In this document: positions 30,421 through 38,765 of the stretch, one piece after another
Position numbering within the stretch: position 1 is the stretch's first letter
Layout: each line of letters begins with the position of its first letter
DNA from: Butyrivibrio fibrisolvens
GTDB lineage: Bacteria; Bacillota; Clostridia; Lachnospirales; Lachnospiraceae
Direction of reading: 5' to 3'
Assembly (NCBI RefSeq): GCF_037113525.1
Contig: NZ_CP146963.1
Coordinates: 124,001-188,000 of the forward strand
DNA: 64,000 nucleotides
The notes under the pieces: generated by a model
Seen by the model: only the letters and a program-made list of their open reading frames with translations
What the model was told of the DNA's origin: nothing
Databases searched by the model: none
Made by a program: the position numbers and the translations under genes

Positions 30421-31719
30421 ATGTCAGAAAAACATGTAGCAAAGTATCCTCCTATGGGATGGAACTCATGGGACTGCTATGGAGCAAGCGTATGCGAAGA
30501 AGAGCTTCTTGGTAACGCTAAGTACATGGCAGAGAACTTAAAGGAATTCGGATGGGAATACGTAGTATGTGACATTCAGTGGTCAGAGCCAACAGCAGAT
30601 TCCTGCTGGTATCACAAGTTCGCAGAACTCAACATGGATGAGTATTCAAGACTTATCCCTGCAGAGAACAGATTCCCATCATCTAAAGGTGGACAGGGCT
30701 TTAAGCCTATAGCCGATCAGATCCATGATATGGGTCTTAAGTTCGGCATCCACATCATGCGCGGAATCCCGCGTCAGGCAGTTCATAGAAATACCAAGAT
30801 ACTTGGAACTGATAAGACAGCAAGAGACATAGCACATCCTGCATCTATCTGTGTATGGAATACAGATATGTACGGAGTTGATGCAAGTCAGGAAGGCGCT
30901 CAGGAATACTATGACTCTATTTTTGAGCTTTATGCACAGTGGGGCGTTGACTATGTCAAGGTTGATGACCTTGCAAGAGTTGACGTAGGACCTGATGCAC
31001 CAGGCGCTGGCTTTTCTGAGATAACACTTATCAAAAATGCAATCGAGAAGTGCGGAAGACCTATGGTCCTTAGCCTTTCACCAGGACCTGCAAGAGTAGA
31101 CCAGAAGGATTTCCTTTTGGAAAATGCCAACATGTGGCGTATGACAGATGATTTCTGGGATAAGTGGGAGCTTCTTTACGGCATGTTCGAAAGAGCAGAG
31201 GCCTGGCAGGGAATAGGATGCAAGGATCACTGGCCGGATTGCGATATGCTTCCTCTTGGTCACATCGGAGTAAGGACTACACCTGACAGACACGATGACA
31301 GGATGACAAACTTCACCCAGGATGAGCAGAAACTTCTCATGACACTCTGGTGCATATTCAGATCTCCTCTTATGTTTGGCGGAGAGCTGCGCGACAATGA
31401 TCCGTTTACACTTTCTCTTCTTACTAACAAAAAGCTCCTCGAGATGCACCGCGACGGACGTAAGGCTCGTCAGATCTCCAGGAAAAAAGATATAGTAACC
31501 TGGATGTCCAAGACCAAGGAAGGCAAGAAATACCTTGCGGTCTTCAACTTGAATGATGAAGTCAAAGAAACAAAGCTAAAGTTTGAAAACTATGGTTTTG
31601 ATAAAGATGAGAAGGTAAAATGCACAGAGATCTGGTCAGGAAGAGAAGGAAGCCTTGAAAACGGGGACAAAATAGCTCTTAATCCTCATGGATGCATGTG
31701 TTTCGAGATCGAGGCCTGA
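30421..31719 (+). CDS. Alpha-galactosidase, GH27
   Basis: Retaining enzyme removing terminal alpha-galactosyl groups from raffinose-type sugars or galactomannan. The GH27 start PPMGWNSWDCYG, the nucleophile Asp 182 in VDYVKVDD and the acid/base near Asp 243-244 in WRMTDDFWDKW are visible. The (beta/alpha)8 barrel covers about 1-330 and the beta-sandwich 340-432. No signal peptide, so it probably acts inside the cell on imported oligosaccharides. RBS GGAAGGAG. It is monocistronic as far as seen. Confidence 0.93.
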   Translation: MSEKHVAKYPPMGWNSWDCYGASVCEEELLGNAKYMAENLKEFGWEYVVCDIQWSEPTADSCWYHKFAELNMDEYSRLIPAENRFPSSKGGQGFKPIADQIHDMGLKFGIHIMRGIPRQAVHRNTKILGTDKTARDIAHPASICVWNTDMYGVDASQEGAQEYYDSIFELYAQWGVDYVKVDDLARVDVGPDAPGAGFSEITLIKNAIEKCGRPMVLSLSPGPARVDQKDFLLENANMWRMTDDFWDKWELLYGMFERAEAWQGIGCKDHWPDCDMLPLGHIGVRTTPDRHDDRMTNFTQDEQKLLMTLWCIFRSPLMFGGELRDNDPFTLSLLTNKKLLEMHRDGRKARQISRKKDIVTWMSKTKEGKKYLAVFNLNDEVKETKLKFENYGFDKDEKVKCTEIWSGREGSLENGDKIALNPHGCMCFEIEA

Positions 31720-32091
31720 TATCATAAAACAATATTCTTTTGATAGAAATAATATATAGACTAACAAAATCTATAAAAAATGCCGATATAATATTCGGTG
31801 AATGTCCTTGTGAGACGTTAACTACTGCTAACGTTCCACATGCTGAAAATACAAGGAATTTTACAAATATTTAACTTTGTATTTCAGATTTTATGATGAC
31901 ATTACCTTTAAAACCATGTATAATGACGGATGTAGATTGGTAAACTTTTATCATACTAATCTTTATGCTGCAAAATCATTTTGTAGCTAACGATTGAATT
32001 TGTGATAGGTTATCAGACACAATTTTCGTGTGGAAATTCATTCCGCACTTCAACCGCAAATTTTTAATTGTCCATAAAGGAGGCTTAAAAA
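31720..32091 (+). promoter_or_regulatory. 372-base region before pckA: hairpin, promoter and long leader
   Basis: CCTTGT / ACAAGG arms (about 31805-31857) enclose a hairpin ACGTTA / TAACGT (about 31819-31834). A promoter follows: ATGACA (31896-31901) and TATAAT (31919-31924), 17-base spacer, giving a 5' leader of about 165 bases. In the leader, GTGTGGAAATTC / GAATT-type arms are seen but no known riboswitch. RBS AAAGGAGG lies 9 bases before pckA. Confidence 0.6.
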
Positions 32092-33705
32092 ATGAGCAAT
32101 GTAGATTTAACACAGTACGGCATCACCGGAACAACAGAAGTAGTTTACAATCCTTCTTATGAGCTCCTCTTCGAGGAAGAGACTAAAGCAGGTCTTGAGG
32201 GATACGAAGTAGGTAAGAACACTGAGCTTGACACAGTTAACGTTATGACTGGTGTATTCACAGGACGTTCACCTAAAGATAAGTATATCGTTATGGATGA
32301 GAACTCTAAGGACACTGTATGGTGGACAACAGAGGGATACAAGAACGATAACCATCCTATGACAGAAGAGACATGGGCTACAGTAAAGGAAATCGCTAAG
32401 AAAGAGCTCTGCAACAAGAGACTTTTCGTAGTAGATGCATTCTGTGGTGCCAATGCAGATACAAGAATGGCAGTTCGTTTCATCGTTGAGGTTGCTTGGC
32501 AGGCTCACTTTGTAAAGAACATGTTCATCGTTCCTACAGACGAGGAACTTGCAAACTTCAAGCCTGATTTCGTTGTTTACAACGCTTCAAAGGCTAAGGT
32601 TGATAACTACAAAGAACTTGGACTTAACTCTGAGACATGTGTAGCATTCAACATCACATCAAGAGAGCAGGTTATCATCAACACATGGTACGGCGGAGAG
32701 ATGAAGAAGGGTATGTTCTCAATGATGAACTACTACTTACCTCTTAAGGGCATCGCTTCTATGCACTGCTCAGCTAACTGCGATATGGACGGTAAGCACA
32801 CAGCTATCTTCTTCGGTCTTTCAGGAACAGGTAAGACAACTCTTTCTACAGATCCTAAGAGACGTCTTATCGGTGATGATGAGCACGGTTGGGATGACAA
32901 CGGTGTATTCAACTTCGAAGGTGGTTGCTACGCTAAGGTTATCGGTCTTGATAAAGAGTCTGAGCCTGATATCTACAACGCTATCAAGAGAAACGCTCTT
33001 CTTGAGAACGTAACTGTAGCAGATGACGGAAAGATCGATTTCGATGACAAGTCAGTTACAGAGAATACTCGTGTATCATATCCTATTTCACATATCAACA
33101 ACATCGCTGCTGAGGTTAACAAGGTTTCTGCAGGTCCTGCAGCTGACAACGTAATCTTCCTTTCAGCTGATGCATTTGGAGTACTTCCTCCAGTATCTAT
33201 CCTTACACCTGAGCAGACTCAGTACTACTTCCTGTCTGGTTTCACAGCTAAGCTTGCTGGTACAGAGAGAGGTATCACAGAGCCTACACCTACATTCTCA
33301 GCTTGCTTCGGTCAGGCATTCCTTGAGCTTCATCCTACAAAGTACGGTGAAGAGCTCGTTAAGAAGATGAACGCTAACGGCGCTAAGGCTTACCTCGTTA
33401 ACACAGGTTGGAACGGAACAGGTAAGAGAATCACAATTAAGGATACAAGAGGTATCATCGATGCTATCCTTAACGGTGACATCAAGACAGCTCCTACAAA
33501 GAAGATTCCTATGTTCAACTTCGAAGTTCCTACAGAGCTTCCTGGTGTTGATCCTAAGATCCTTGATCCTAGAGATACATACGCTGATGCTTCTGAGTGG
33601 GAGACAAAGGCTAAAGATCTTGCTGGAAGATTCATCAAGAACTTCGAGAAGTACACAACAAACGATGCTGGTAAGGCACTCGTTGCAGCTGGTCCTCAGC
33701 TCTAA
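32092..33705 (+). CDS. pckA: Phosphoenolpyruvate carboxykinase (ATP)
   Basis: Interconverts oxaloacetate and PEP with ATP; in rumen and gut clostridia it usually runs as a PEP-carboxylating step toward malate, fumarate and succinate, which fits the fumarase genes at 15-16 kb. Motifs: FTGRSPKDKY substrate loop, the kinase-1a P-loop GLSGTGKTTLS (about 243-253), DDEHGWDDNGVFNFEGGCYAK metal site, and RVSYPISHINN. 537 residues, typical. Codon use is strongly biased, as for a highly expressed gene. A strong terminator follows. Confidence 0.97.
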   Translation: MSNVDLTQYGITGTTEVVYNPSYELLFEEETKAGLEGYEVGKNTELDTVNVMTGVFTGRSPKDKYIVMDENSKDTVWWTTEGYKNDNHPMTEETWATVKEIAKKELCNKRLFVVDAFCGANADTRMAVRFIVEVAWQAHFVKNMFIVPTDEELANFKPDFVVYNASKAKVDNYKELGLNSETCVAFNITSREQVIINTWYGGEMKKGMFSMMNYYLPLKGIASMHCSANCDMDGKHTAIFFGLSGTGKTTLSTDPKRRLIGDDEHGWDDNGVFNFEGGCYAKVIGLDKESEPDIYNAIKRNALLENVTVADDGKIDFDDKSVTENTRVSYPISHINNIAAEVNKVSAGPAADNVIFLSADAFGVLPPVSILTPEQTQYYFLSGFTAKLAGTERGITEPTPTFSACFGQAFLELHPTKYGEELVKKMNANGAKAYLVNTGWNGTGKRITIKDTRGIIDAILNGDIKTAPTKKIPMFNFEVPTELPGVDPKILDPRDTYADASEWETKAKDLAGRFIKNFEKYTTNDAGKALVAAGPQL

Positions 33706-33744
33706 TTAGTTATTTCTTGTAATAACTTAATAGAAATAGTAATT

Positions 33745-33780
33745 ATCGCCCCTAATTCTTGTGATTAGGGGCGATTTTTT
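33745..33780 (+). terminator. Terminator of pckA
   Basis: ATCGCCCCTAAT (33745-33756) pairs with ATTAGGGGCGAT (33764-33775), followed by T residues to 33780. Confidence 0.93.
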
Positions 33781-33878
33781 GTGTTATGCAAAACTAATGA
33801 TAGAAAAACCTGCACCGGATGCGGATTTCGTGATAACATAGTTTGGTAAGATAAAATACTTATTTTTAGGAAGTGACA

Positions 33879-34352
33879 ATGCTAAACATCGAATTAACCC
33901 CCGACATGAAAGTATATATCATACTGCTTGCGGCACTTATATGCGTTGTAGTACTTGTGCTTATACTACGTAAGTTCAAGACGCCAAGGCCGCCGCTTGT
34001 AGATGAACTTGAAGGTCATGATTTTGAATACTACTGCGCTGATCTTCTCAAGATGAACGGATTTGCCAAGGTTGAAGTAACCAAGGGTTCCGGAGATTTT
34101 GGTGCAGATATATTATGTGAAAGAAATGGCATAACCTATGCCATACAATGCAAGTGTTACGATAAGGATGTCGGAGTTCATGCAGTTCAGGAAGTATATG
34201 CTGCCAAGGACTATTATGACAGGATGGTGGCAGCAGTACTTTGTAATCAGTACTTTACAAGTCCTGCAGCCATGATGGCAGATAAGCTTAATGTCATGCT
34301 TTGGGACAGAGATTATCTTGATATGTTACATGCTAACTGCAGTAGTAAGTAA
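33879..34352 (+). CDS. Membrane-anchored Mrr-like restriction endonuclease-fold protein
   Basis: An N-terminal helix (about residues 9-27) is followed by an Mrr/DUF-type PD-(D/E)xK nuclease domain (about 45-150). GHDFEYYCADLLKMNGF opens the domain and the active-site pattern GDFGADILCE...AIQCKCY (Asp then Gln-x-Lys) is intact. 157 residues. Start ATG 33879 lies 8 bases after TAGGA; GTG 33873 overlaps. No methylase or partner nearby, so a restriction role is unproven; a membrane DNA-processing role is also possible. Confidence 0.75.
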   Translation: MLNIELTPDMKVYIILLAALICVVVLVLILRKFKTPRPPLVDELEGHDFEYYCADLLKMNGFAKVEVTKGSGDFGADILCERNGITYAIQCKCYDKDVGVHAVQEVYAAKDYYDRMVAAVLCNQYFTSPAAMMADKLNVMLWDRDYLDMLHANCSSK

Positions 34353-34520
34353 GAATTGTCTAGTTGATGAAGAAGATAAGAGAAGTATTGTTATAGTTTA
34401 GAGATGAGAGGAAGTACATTGCCTCTAGCTGATTACAAAATATTATATTGAATAAAGTAAGTTAAAAGATCTTTTGGTCTTTAGGATATACGACTTAGGT
34501 ATATTATAAACGGGATAATA

Positions 34521-35891
34521 ATGAAAAAAGTAGATTTTGAAAATGGCAGAGTAGGTCACAATATCGCCATGGTCGCACTTCCAATGATGGCGGCGCAGGT
34601 GCTGAGCCTTCTCTACAATATTGTAGACAGGATTTATATTGGAAGGATTCCGGTTACAGGAACACTGGAACTTGGAAGTATCGGACTGTGTTTTCCTTTT
34701 ATAACGCTGATACTTGCCTTTACTAATCTGTTTGGTGCGGGAGGCTCACCTCTTTTTTCCATGGCTCTTGGAGGTGGGAACAAGGAGAAGGCCGATACCA
34801 TATTGAGTACAGCGTTTACACTTCTGGTTTCGACGGCGATTGTACTTACAGTGATACTGGAAGTATTCGCCGAGCCGATGCTGTATCTGTTCGGAGCATC
34901 AGATACTACGATCGTATATGCATTGCCGTATCTCAGAATATATGTGACAGGAACTGTCTTTGCCATGGTAGCCACCGGCATGAATCCATTTATAAATGCC
35001 CAAGGATACTCGTCGTACGGAATGAGAACTGTAATGATAGGCGCAGTTTCCAATATTGTGTTGGACCCTGTTTTTATCTTTGTATTTGGAATGGGAGTAA
35101 AAGGGGCAGCAGTTGCTACTGTCATAAGCCAGTTCTTCTCAGCTGTTTTCGTTATCAAATTCCTTACCGGGAAAAAAGCTGATTTTGGAATTAGTAAAGA
35201 TACCATTCATAAATTTAGAAGTAGTGAAGCCTTAAGAATCACAGCGCTTGGTATCTCTAGCTTTGTAATGCAGTTTACAAACAGCCTTGTTGCGGTCGTT
35301 TGCAATAATGTTCTCAGTACCTTTGGCGGAGATATCTATGTATCTGTATATACGGTAATCTCAAGTGTAAGACAGATCCTGGATGTTCCGATTGGTGCTA
35401 TAAGCGACGGATCGTCTCCTGTAATAAGCTTTAACTACGGAGCCAAAAGATATGACAGGCTCCTTAAGGCAATTCGCCTTTCTATAATAGCAGGGACCGC
35501 ATATACCTTTTGTATGTGGATATTCATCCTGGCATTCCCGCATTTTCTGGTGCATATCTTTACTTCGGATAAGGATATAATGCCACTTGCAGTGTCCGGA
35601 CTTCGTTTATATTTTGCGGCATTCGTGTTCCAGTCCCTTCAGTATGGCGGCCAGTCCGTATTTAAGTCGCTTGGAATGAACAAGAAGGCTATATTCTTCT
35701 CGTTATTTAGGAAGGTCGTGCTGGTAGTACCTCTTACCATGCTCCTTCCATATATCGTAAATCCTTCTGTTAACGGAGTATATCTGGCAGAGCCTATATC
35801 GAATATCATTGGCGGAATGGCGGCGTTTACGACCATGATCCTTACGGTATATATACCTTGCAGACGTAAGGTGGCGCAGGCTAACAAATGA
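34521..35891 (+). CDS. MATE family efflux transporter
   Basis: Cation-coupled multidrug or metabolite exporter with 12 predicted membrane helices in two six-helix bundles (456 residues). LPMMAAQVLSLLYNIVDRIYIG is the typical first helix region. The ribosome binding site is weak (GGGATAA before ATG 34521). Substrate cannot be predicted from sequence. It stands alone, with a gap of 168 bases upstream. Confidence 0.92.
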   Translation: MKKVDFENGRVGHNIAMVALPMMAAQVLSLLYNIVDRIYIGRIPVTGTLELGSIGLCFPFITLILAFTNLFGAGGSPLFSMALGGGNKEKADTILSTAFTLLVSTAIVLTVILEVFAEPMLYLFGASDTTIVYALPYLRIYVTGTVFAMVATGMNPFINAQGYSSYGMRTVMIGAVSNIVLDPVFIFVFGMGVKGAAVATVISQFFSAVFVIKFLTGKKADFGISKDTIHKFRSSEALRITALGISSFVMQFTNSLVAVVCNNVLSTFGGDIYVSVYTVISSVRQILDVPIGAISDGSSPVISFNYGAKRYDRLLKAIRLSIIAGTAYTFCMWIFILAFPHFLVHIFTSDKDIMPLAVSGLRLYFAAFVFQSLQYGGQSVFKSLGMNKKAIFFSLFRKVVLVVPLTMLLPYIVNPSVNGVYLAEPISNIIGGMAAFTTMILTVYIPCRRKVAQANK

Positions 35892-35964
35892 TAAAAATAG
35901 ATAAAAAACCAGTAAGATAAGCTTTTTATCTAACTTAGTCATGGAAATGAAATTTAAAAAAGTT

Positions 35965-36049
35965 ATTGAAGCTGTATTGAAGTTTTTGTTGAAGTGCTAT
36001 TGAAGTTTTTATTGAAGTTGTATTGAAGTAGTTATTGAAGTACTTCAAC
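35965..36049 (+). repeat. Helically phased ATTGAAG repeats ending in a palindrome
   Basis: Seven copies of ATTGAAG (one is GTTGAAG) start at 35965, 35976, 35988, 35999, 36011, 36022 and 36034. Spacing alternates 11 and 12 bases, a 23-base unit near two helical turns. The last copy is half of the near-palindrome ATTGAAGTACTTCAAC (36034-36049). Looks like a cluster of protein-binding sites, or an array made by slippage. A 20-codon frame (35941-36003) runs through the left part but lacks a ribosome binding site. Confidence 0.7.
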
Positions 36050-36063
36050 AGGAGGATGTAAGC

Positions 36064-36141
36064 ATGTTTTTAGAGCAAATCCTTAATGGTAATGCTTTTG
36101 AAAGCAAAGAAATTGAAGTACTTCAATGTAATGAGCAGTAA
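36064..36141 (+). CDS. Small ORF, 25 residues
   Basis: Preceded by GGAGG 8 bases before ATG. Residues end in IEVLQCNEQ; the IEVLQ part is encoded by ATTGAAGTACTTCAAT (36112-36127), a perfect 16-base palindrome matching that at 36034-36049. The peptide is slightly acidic and has no membrane segment. Followed by a terminator. It may be a leader peptide, a regulatory peptide or chance; expression is not known. Confidence 0.45.
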   Translation: MFLEQILNGNAFESKEIEVLQCNEQ

Positions 36142-36178
36142 GTATAGGAAGAAGTTGTTAATAAAACAGTGCAAATAC

Positions 36179-36212
36179 AAGGAGAGTCTGCTTTGAACAG
36201 ACTCTCCTTTAA
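36179..36212 (+). terminator. Bidirectional terminator
   Basis: AAGGAGAGTCTG (36179-36190) pairs with CAGACTCTCCTT (36198-36209), with T residues on one side and A residues on the other. It separates the small ORF from the convergent minus-strand gene. Confidence 0.85.
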
Positions 36213-36274
36213 ATTAATATTATAATTATTTCTAACTATATCATTCAGTAGTTACTGTGGGTAATATAGTACTG

Positions 36275-37159
36275 TTATTTGAGCGCCATATAATTACTAT
36301 AATCATAGGAATTAGGTGATATTTTGCTTTCGGCATAGTAGAAACTGTTTTGCTCGGCCCAGCCACCAATGACTTGTGTTTGCGGATCAAAATCTCTGGG
36401 AGTATGAGAGGCAGTATATTCACTTGTTCTGTCATTTACCAAGTATCCGCCTGCCATTGCATAAGTGACAATTTCTTGTGGTTTACCGGCATTTTGCACA
36501 GTCCAGGTAACAGTACCTTCTGCATAGCCGTTAACATAAGGATAACTATATGTGGATATTCCTTCTGCCCTATAAGTATTACCGGCATAATAAGATGTTG
36601 TGGAATTTTCTATTCCAGTAAATTTATCTTTCGCATACACGCCTGAAGTTTCTGAAACTTTTTTATATTGGCCAGTTTCTTCTGCTGTATAACTTTCATT
36701 GCCCTGTCCGTTAGGATAATCGTCTTCCCAATATCCATAGAATGATCTGGTAAAAGTATAAGAAGCATCTTTATAGGTCTTATAGATAGAGCCATGCCCG
36801 TGCCTATTAAAACCAACAAATTCACCATAATAAATTGTATAGATGCCGTACTGATAGTTTTCTGCTACCAGACCATCCTGTCTGTAAATTCCAACACCTG
36901 TACCAGTTCCACCTTTTGGATCATCCGGAACATATATATCGATACCGTCAGCATCAGCCGCCATATATGCAGCAATGGCGCCTGAATAGTAGAGGGTATT
37001 GGCATATGATGTATCTCCAACAATGAGAGTATTATACAGATAGTCCATATCAACAGTGGAGGTTTGCGTTGCATATACTCTGCCCAGTCCACTAAGGGCA
37101 ATGGTAAGAGTAAGAGTCATTATAGTAGCGATGACAATTTTAATGATTCTCTTTGTCAT
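36275..37159 (-). CDS. Secreted MORN-repeat-like protein
   Basis: 294 residues. A signal peptide or anchor occupies residues about 5-27. The central part has G-x-G-Y/F repeats of MORN type: YYGEFVGFNRHGHGSIYKT and YGYWEDDYPNGQGN, and several strand-rich units follow. RBS AAAGGAG is 9 bases before ATG. The function is unknown; MORN repeats usually mediate membrane or protein contact. It lies downstream of two other secreted proteins of the same strand but separated from the nearest by 80 bases. Confidence 0.75.
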   Translation of the reverse strand: MTKRIIKIVIATIMTLTLTIALSGLGRVYATQTSTVDMDYLYNTLIVGDTSYANTLYYSGAIAAYMAADADGIDIYVPDDPKGGTGTGVGIYRQDGLVAENYQYGIYTIYYGEFVGFNRHGHGSIYKTYKDASYTFTRSFYGYWEDDYPNGQGNESYTAEETGQYKKVSETSGVYAKDKFTGIENSTTSYYAGNTYRAEGISTYSYPYVNGYAEGTVTWTVQNAGKPQEIVTYAMAGGYLVNDRTSEYTASHTPRDFDPQTQVIGGWAEQNSFYYAESKISPNSYDYSNYMALK

Positions 37160-37239
37160 AGGCAGATCTCCTTTTTGAAACTACAGAATCTTTTTGGAGA
37201 TATCTGTATTAGGTGAAGATTTTGGGAGTAGCTTAAAAA

Positions 37240-38655
37240 TCATACATCCGGTTCTTCGATCTTATCGAACTCATCAAATCCAATATATTCAGTTACGATA
37301 GTGCAGGTTGTTACTTCGGTATCATCAATTCCCATCATGCTATAAACTATCTGATCGCCAACTTCAGGCATATCGATCACAACAGTTGATGGAAGGAAAG
37401 TATCGGCATCAATATAGATAGTTACATGTGAAGTGACATCTTCATAGTCTGCTTCTTCTGAAATATATGCACCTGCAAGGAAGAACTGTGTATCTATTGC
37501 AAGCTTAAGATCATCACCTGACAGATCCATATCCATAACGTAGAATTCGCCTTCATCTTCTTCTACGATTTCAGGTTCTACTTCATAATCGATAGAGCCA
37601 TCTGCAAGTAGTTCGAAGAACTCGAAGCTATAAAGATGGTCAAGGTATTCGGAAACTTCAGCAAGGTCACTGTCATCATCGTCAAGGTCTTCGATTTCCC
37701 AGTCTTCTCCGTCTTCTCTGTAATATGCTGTGGTCTTTTTGCCACTATTTATAATGCATATTTCATTTGTCATGGTATAGTCGCCGTCGGAAAGGCCAAG
37801 GGCTTCACTTACAATGCTTTCGTTCATTGTTACATGGCATGAAGCTTTTTTGCCAAGGGTTGCTTCAAGTTCATGATCCATTAAGAGCTTCATGTCATAA
37901 GATTCGCCGTATTCGGTTACTTCCATTTCGATTTCGAATACGGATCTTGCAGAGTAGGAGGTTACTTCTTCTAAAGCTTCATATACGGATACAGCAAGAT
38001 CTTCAGGAATTTCCGGCTCTTCGCCAATTTTGCAGAAGCTCTTTTCTATTTTTTCCATATCCTTGAAATATGAATGCTTGGCATCTTCCTCTTCCATGAG
38101 CATGAGGCAGTACACATCAACATCTTCCTTGTCGATGAAAACTGAGATTCTTACATCATTATCGCCATAGATCTCGCCTGTGAAGCTGAAGGTGATAGCA
38201 GGATTGCCCGCAATCTTTGTTTCTGTTGATTCTGTAAGGTTTTCAAAATCCTCGCCTTCTGTAACTCCTTCTCTGAAGTAATCAAGGACTTCATACTCGT
38301 CTTCTTCTGTGAGGGTCTTAAGCTCAGAAGATGATACATAGTCAAGAAGAGATTCTTTGAGCACCATGAACATAGGAATGTCATCTTCCTCTTCGATAAA
38401 ATAGTAAATGGCATCGGATTCATCGTCTTCGTAAGAAACGCAGTCTTCCCAGGAATCCGGGAGTTTGAAGGTATAGTTTCCGAAAACTTCTACATCGTCC
38501 AGATCATCATTTTTTACGTTAGTATCATCTTTCTGGACTGATGAGCCACCTTTTGCAAGAGCTGTAGTACTTGCTGCCGGAAGGAGGAAGCTTCCCAGAA
38601 TAAGGGCAGCAGCTGTAATGACTGAAATGGATTTTTTGATATTCATTTTCTTCAT
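37240..38655 (-). CDS. Secreted protein with DUF6612-like domain
   Basis: 471 residues. Signal peptide near residues 1-34 (cleavage possibly after TTALA). Residues about 55-200 form a domain (YTFKLPDSWxDC...) that is repeated at the C-terminus of the neighbouring protein. Residues about 215-465 resemble DUF6612, a lipoprotein-type fold like LppX/LolA (the YSARSVFEIEMEV region starts it). It is strongly acidic. RBS GAGG lies 7 bases before ATG 38655, immediately after double-hairpin copy C. Function unknown. Confidence 0.7.
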   Translation of the reverse strand: MKKMNIKKSISVITAAALILGSFLLPAASTTALAKGGSSVQKDDTNVKNDDLDDVEVFGNYTFKLPDSWEDCVSYEDDESDAIYYFIEEEDDIPMFMVLKESLLDYVSSSELKTLTEEDEYEVLDYFREGVTEGEDFENLTESTETKIAGNPAITFSFTGEIYGDNDVRISVFIDKEDVDVYCLMLMEEEDAKHSYFKDMEKIEKSFCKIGEEPEIPEDLAVSVYEALEEVTSYSARSVFEIEMEVTEYGESYDMKLLMDHELEATLGKKASCHVTMNESIVSEALGLSDGDYTMTNEICIINSGKKTTAYYREDGEDWEIEDLDDDDSDLAEVSEYLDHLYSFEFFELLADGSIDYEVEPEIVEEDEGEFYVMDMDLSGDDLKLAIDTQFFLAGAYISEEADYEDVTSHVTIYIDADTFLPSTVVIDMPEVGDQIVYSMMGIDDTEVTTCTIVTEYIGFDEFDKIEEPDV

Positions 38656-38762
38656 TTGTTAACCTCATGTCGCGAGTGAAACGAGTGACTAATGGCCTAA
38701 GTGGTGGAGCTCGCGATACCACTTTGTGAAGTTTGAAAATAGTATTTTTTCAAACTTACTCT
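38656..38762 (-). repeat. Intercistronic double-hairpin element, copy C, with possible pseudoknot
   Basis: Read on the minus strand. P1 pairs the arms at 38747-38757 and 38729-38739 (AAGTTTGAAAA / TTTTCAAACTT). P2 pairs AAGTGGT (38718-38724) with ACCACTT (38699-38705), loop ATCGCGAGCTCC. Loop bases TCGCGAG (38710-38716) are complementary to CTCGCGA (38670-38676), 3 bases before the GAGG site at 38663-38666. Same architecture and tail as copy B, with different P1 bases. Confidence 0.75.
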
Positions 38763-38765
38763 CCT

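Noticed and set aside
31720..32091. Riboswitch before pckA
   Set aside because: Paired arms exist, but none match a family I can recognise, so it is listed only as a leader.
35941..36003. 20-codon frame through the phased repeats
   Set aside because: No ribosome binding site; amphipathic look follows from the repeat.
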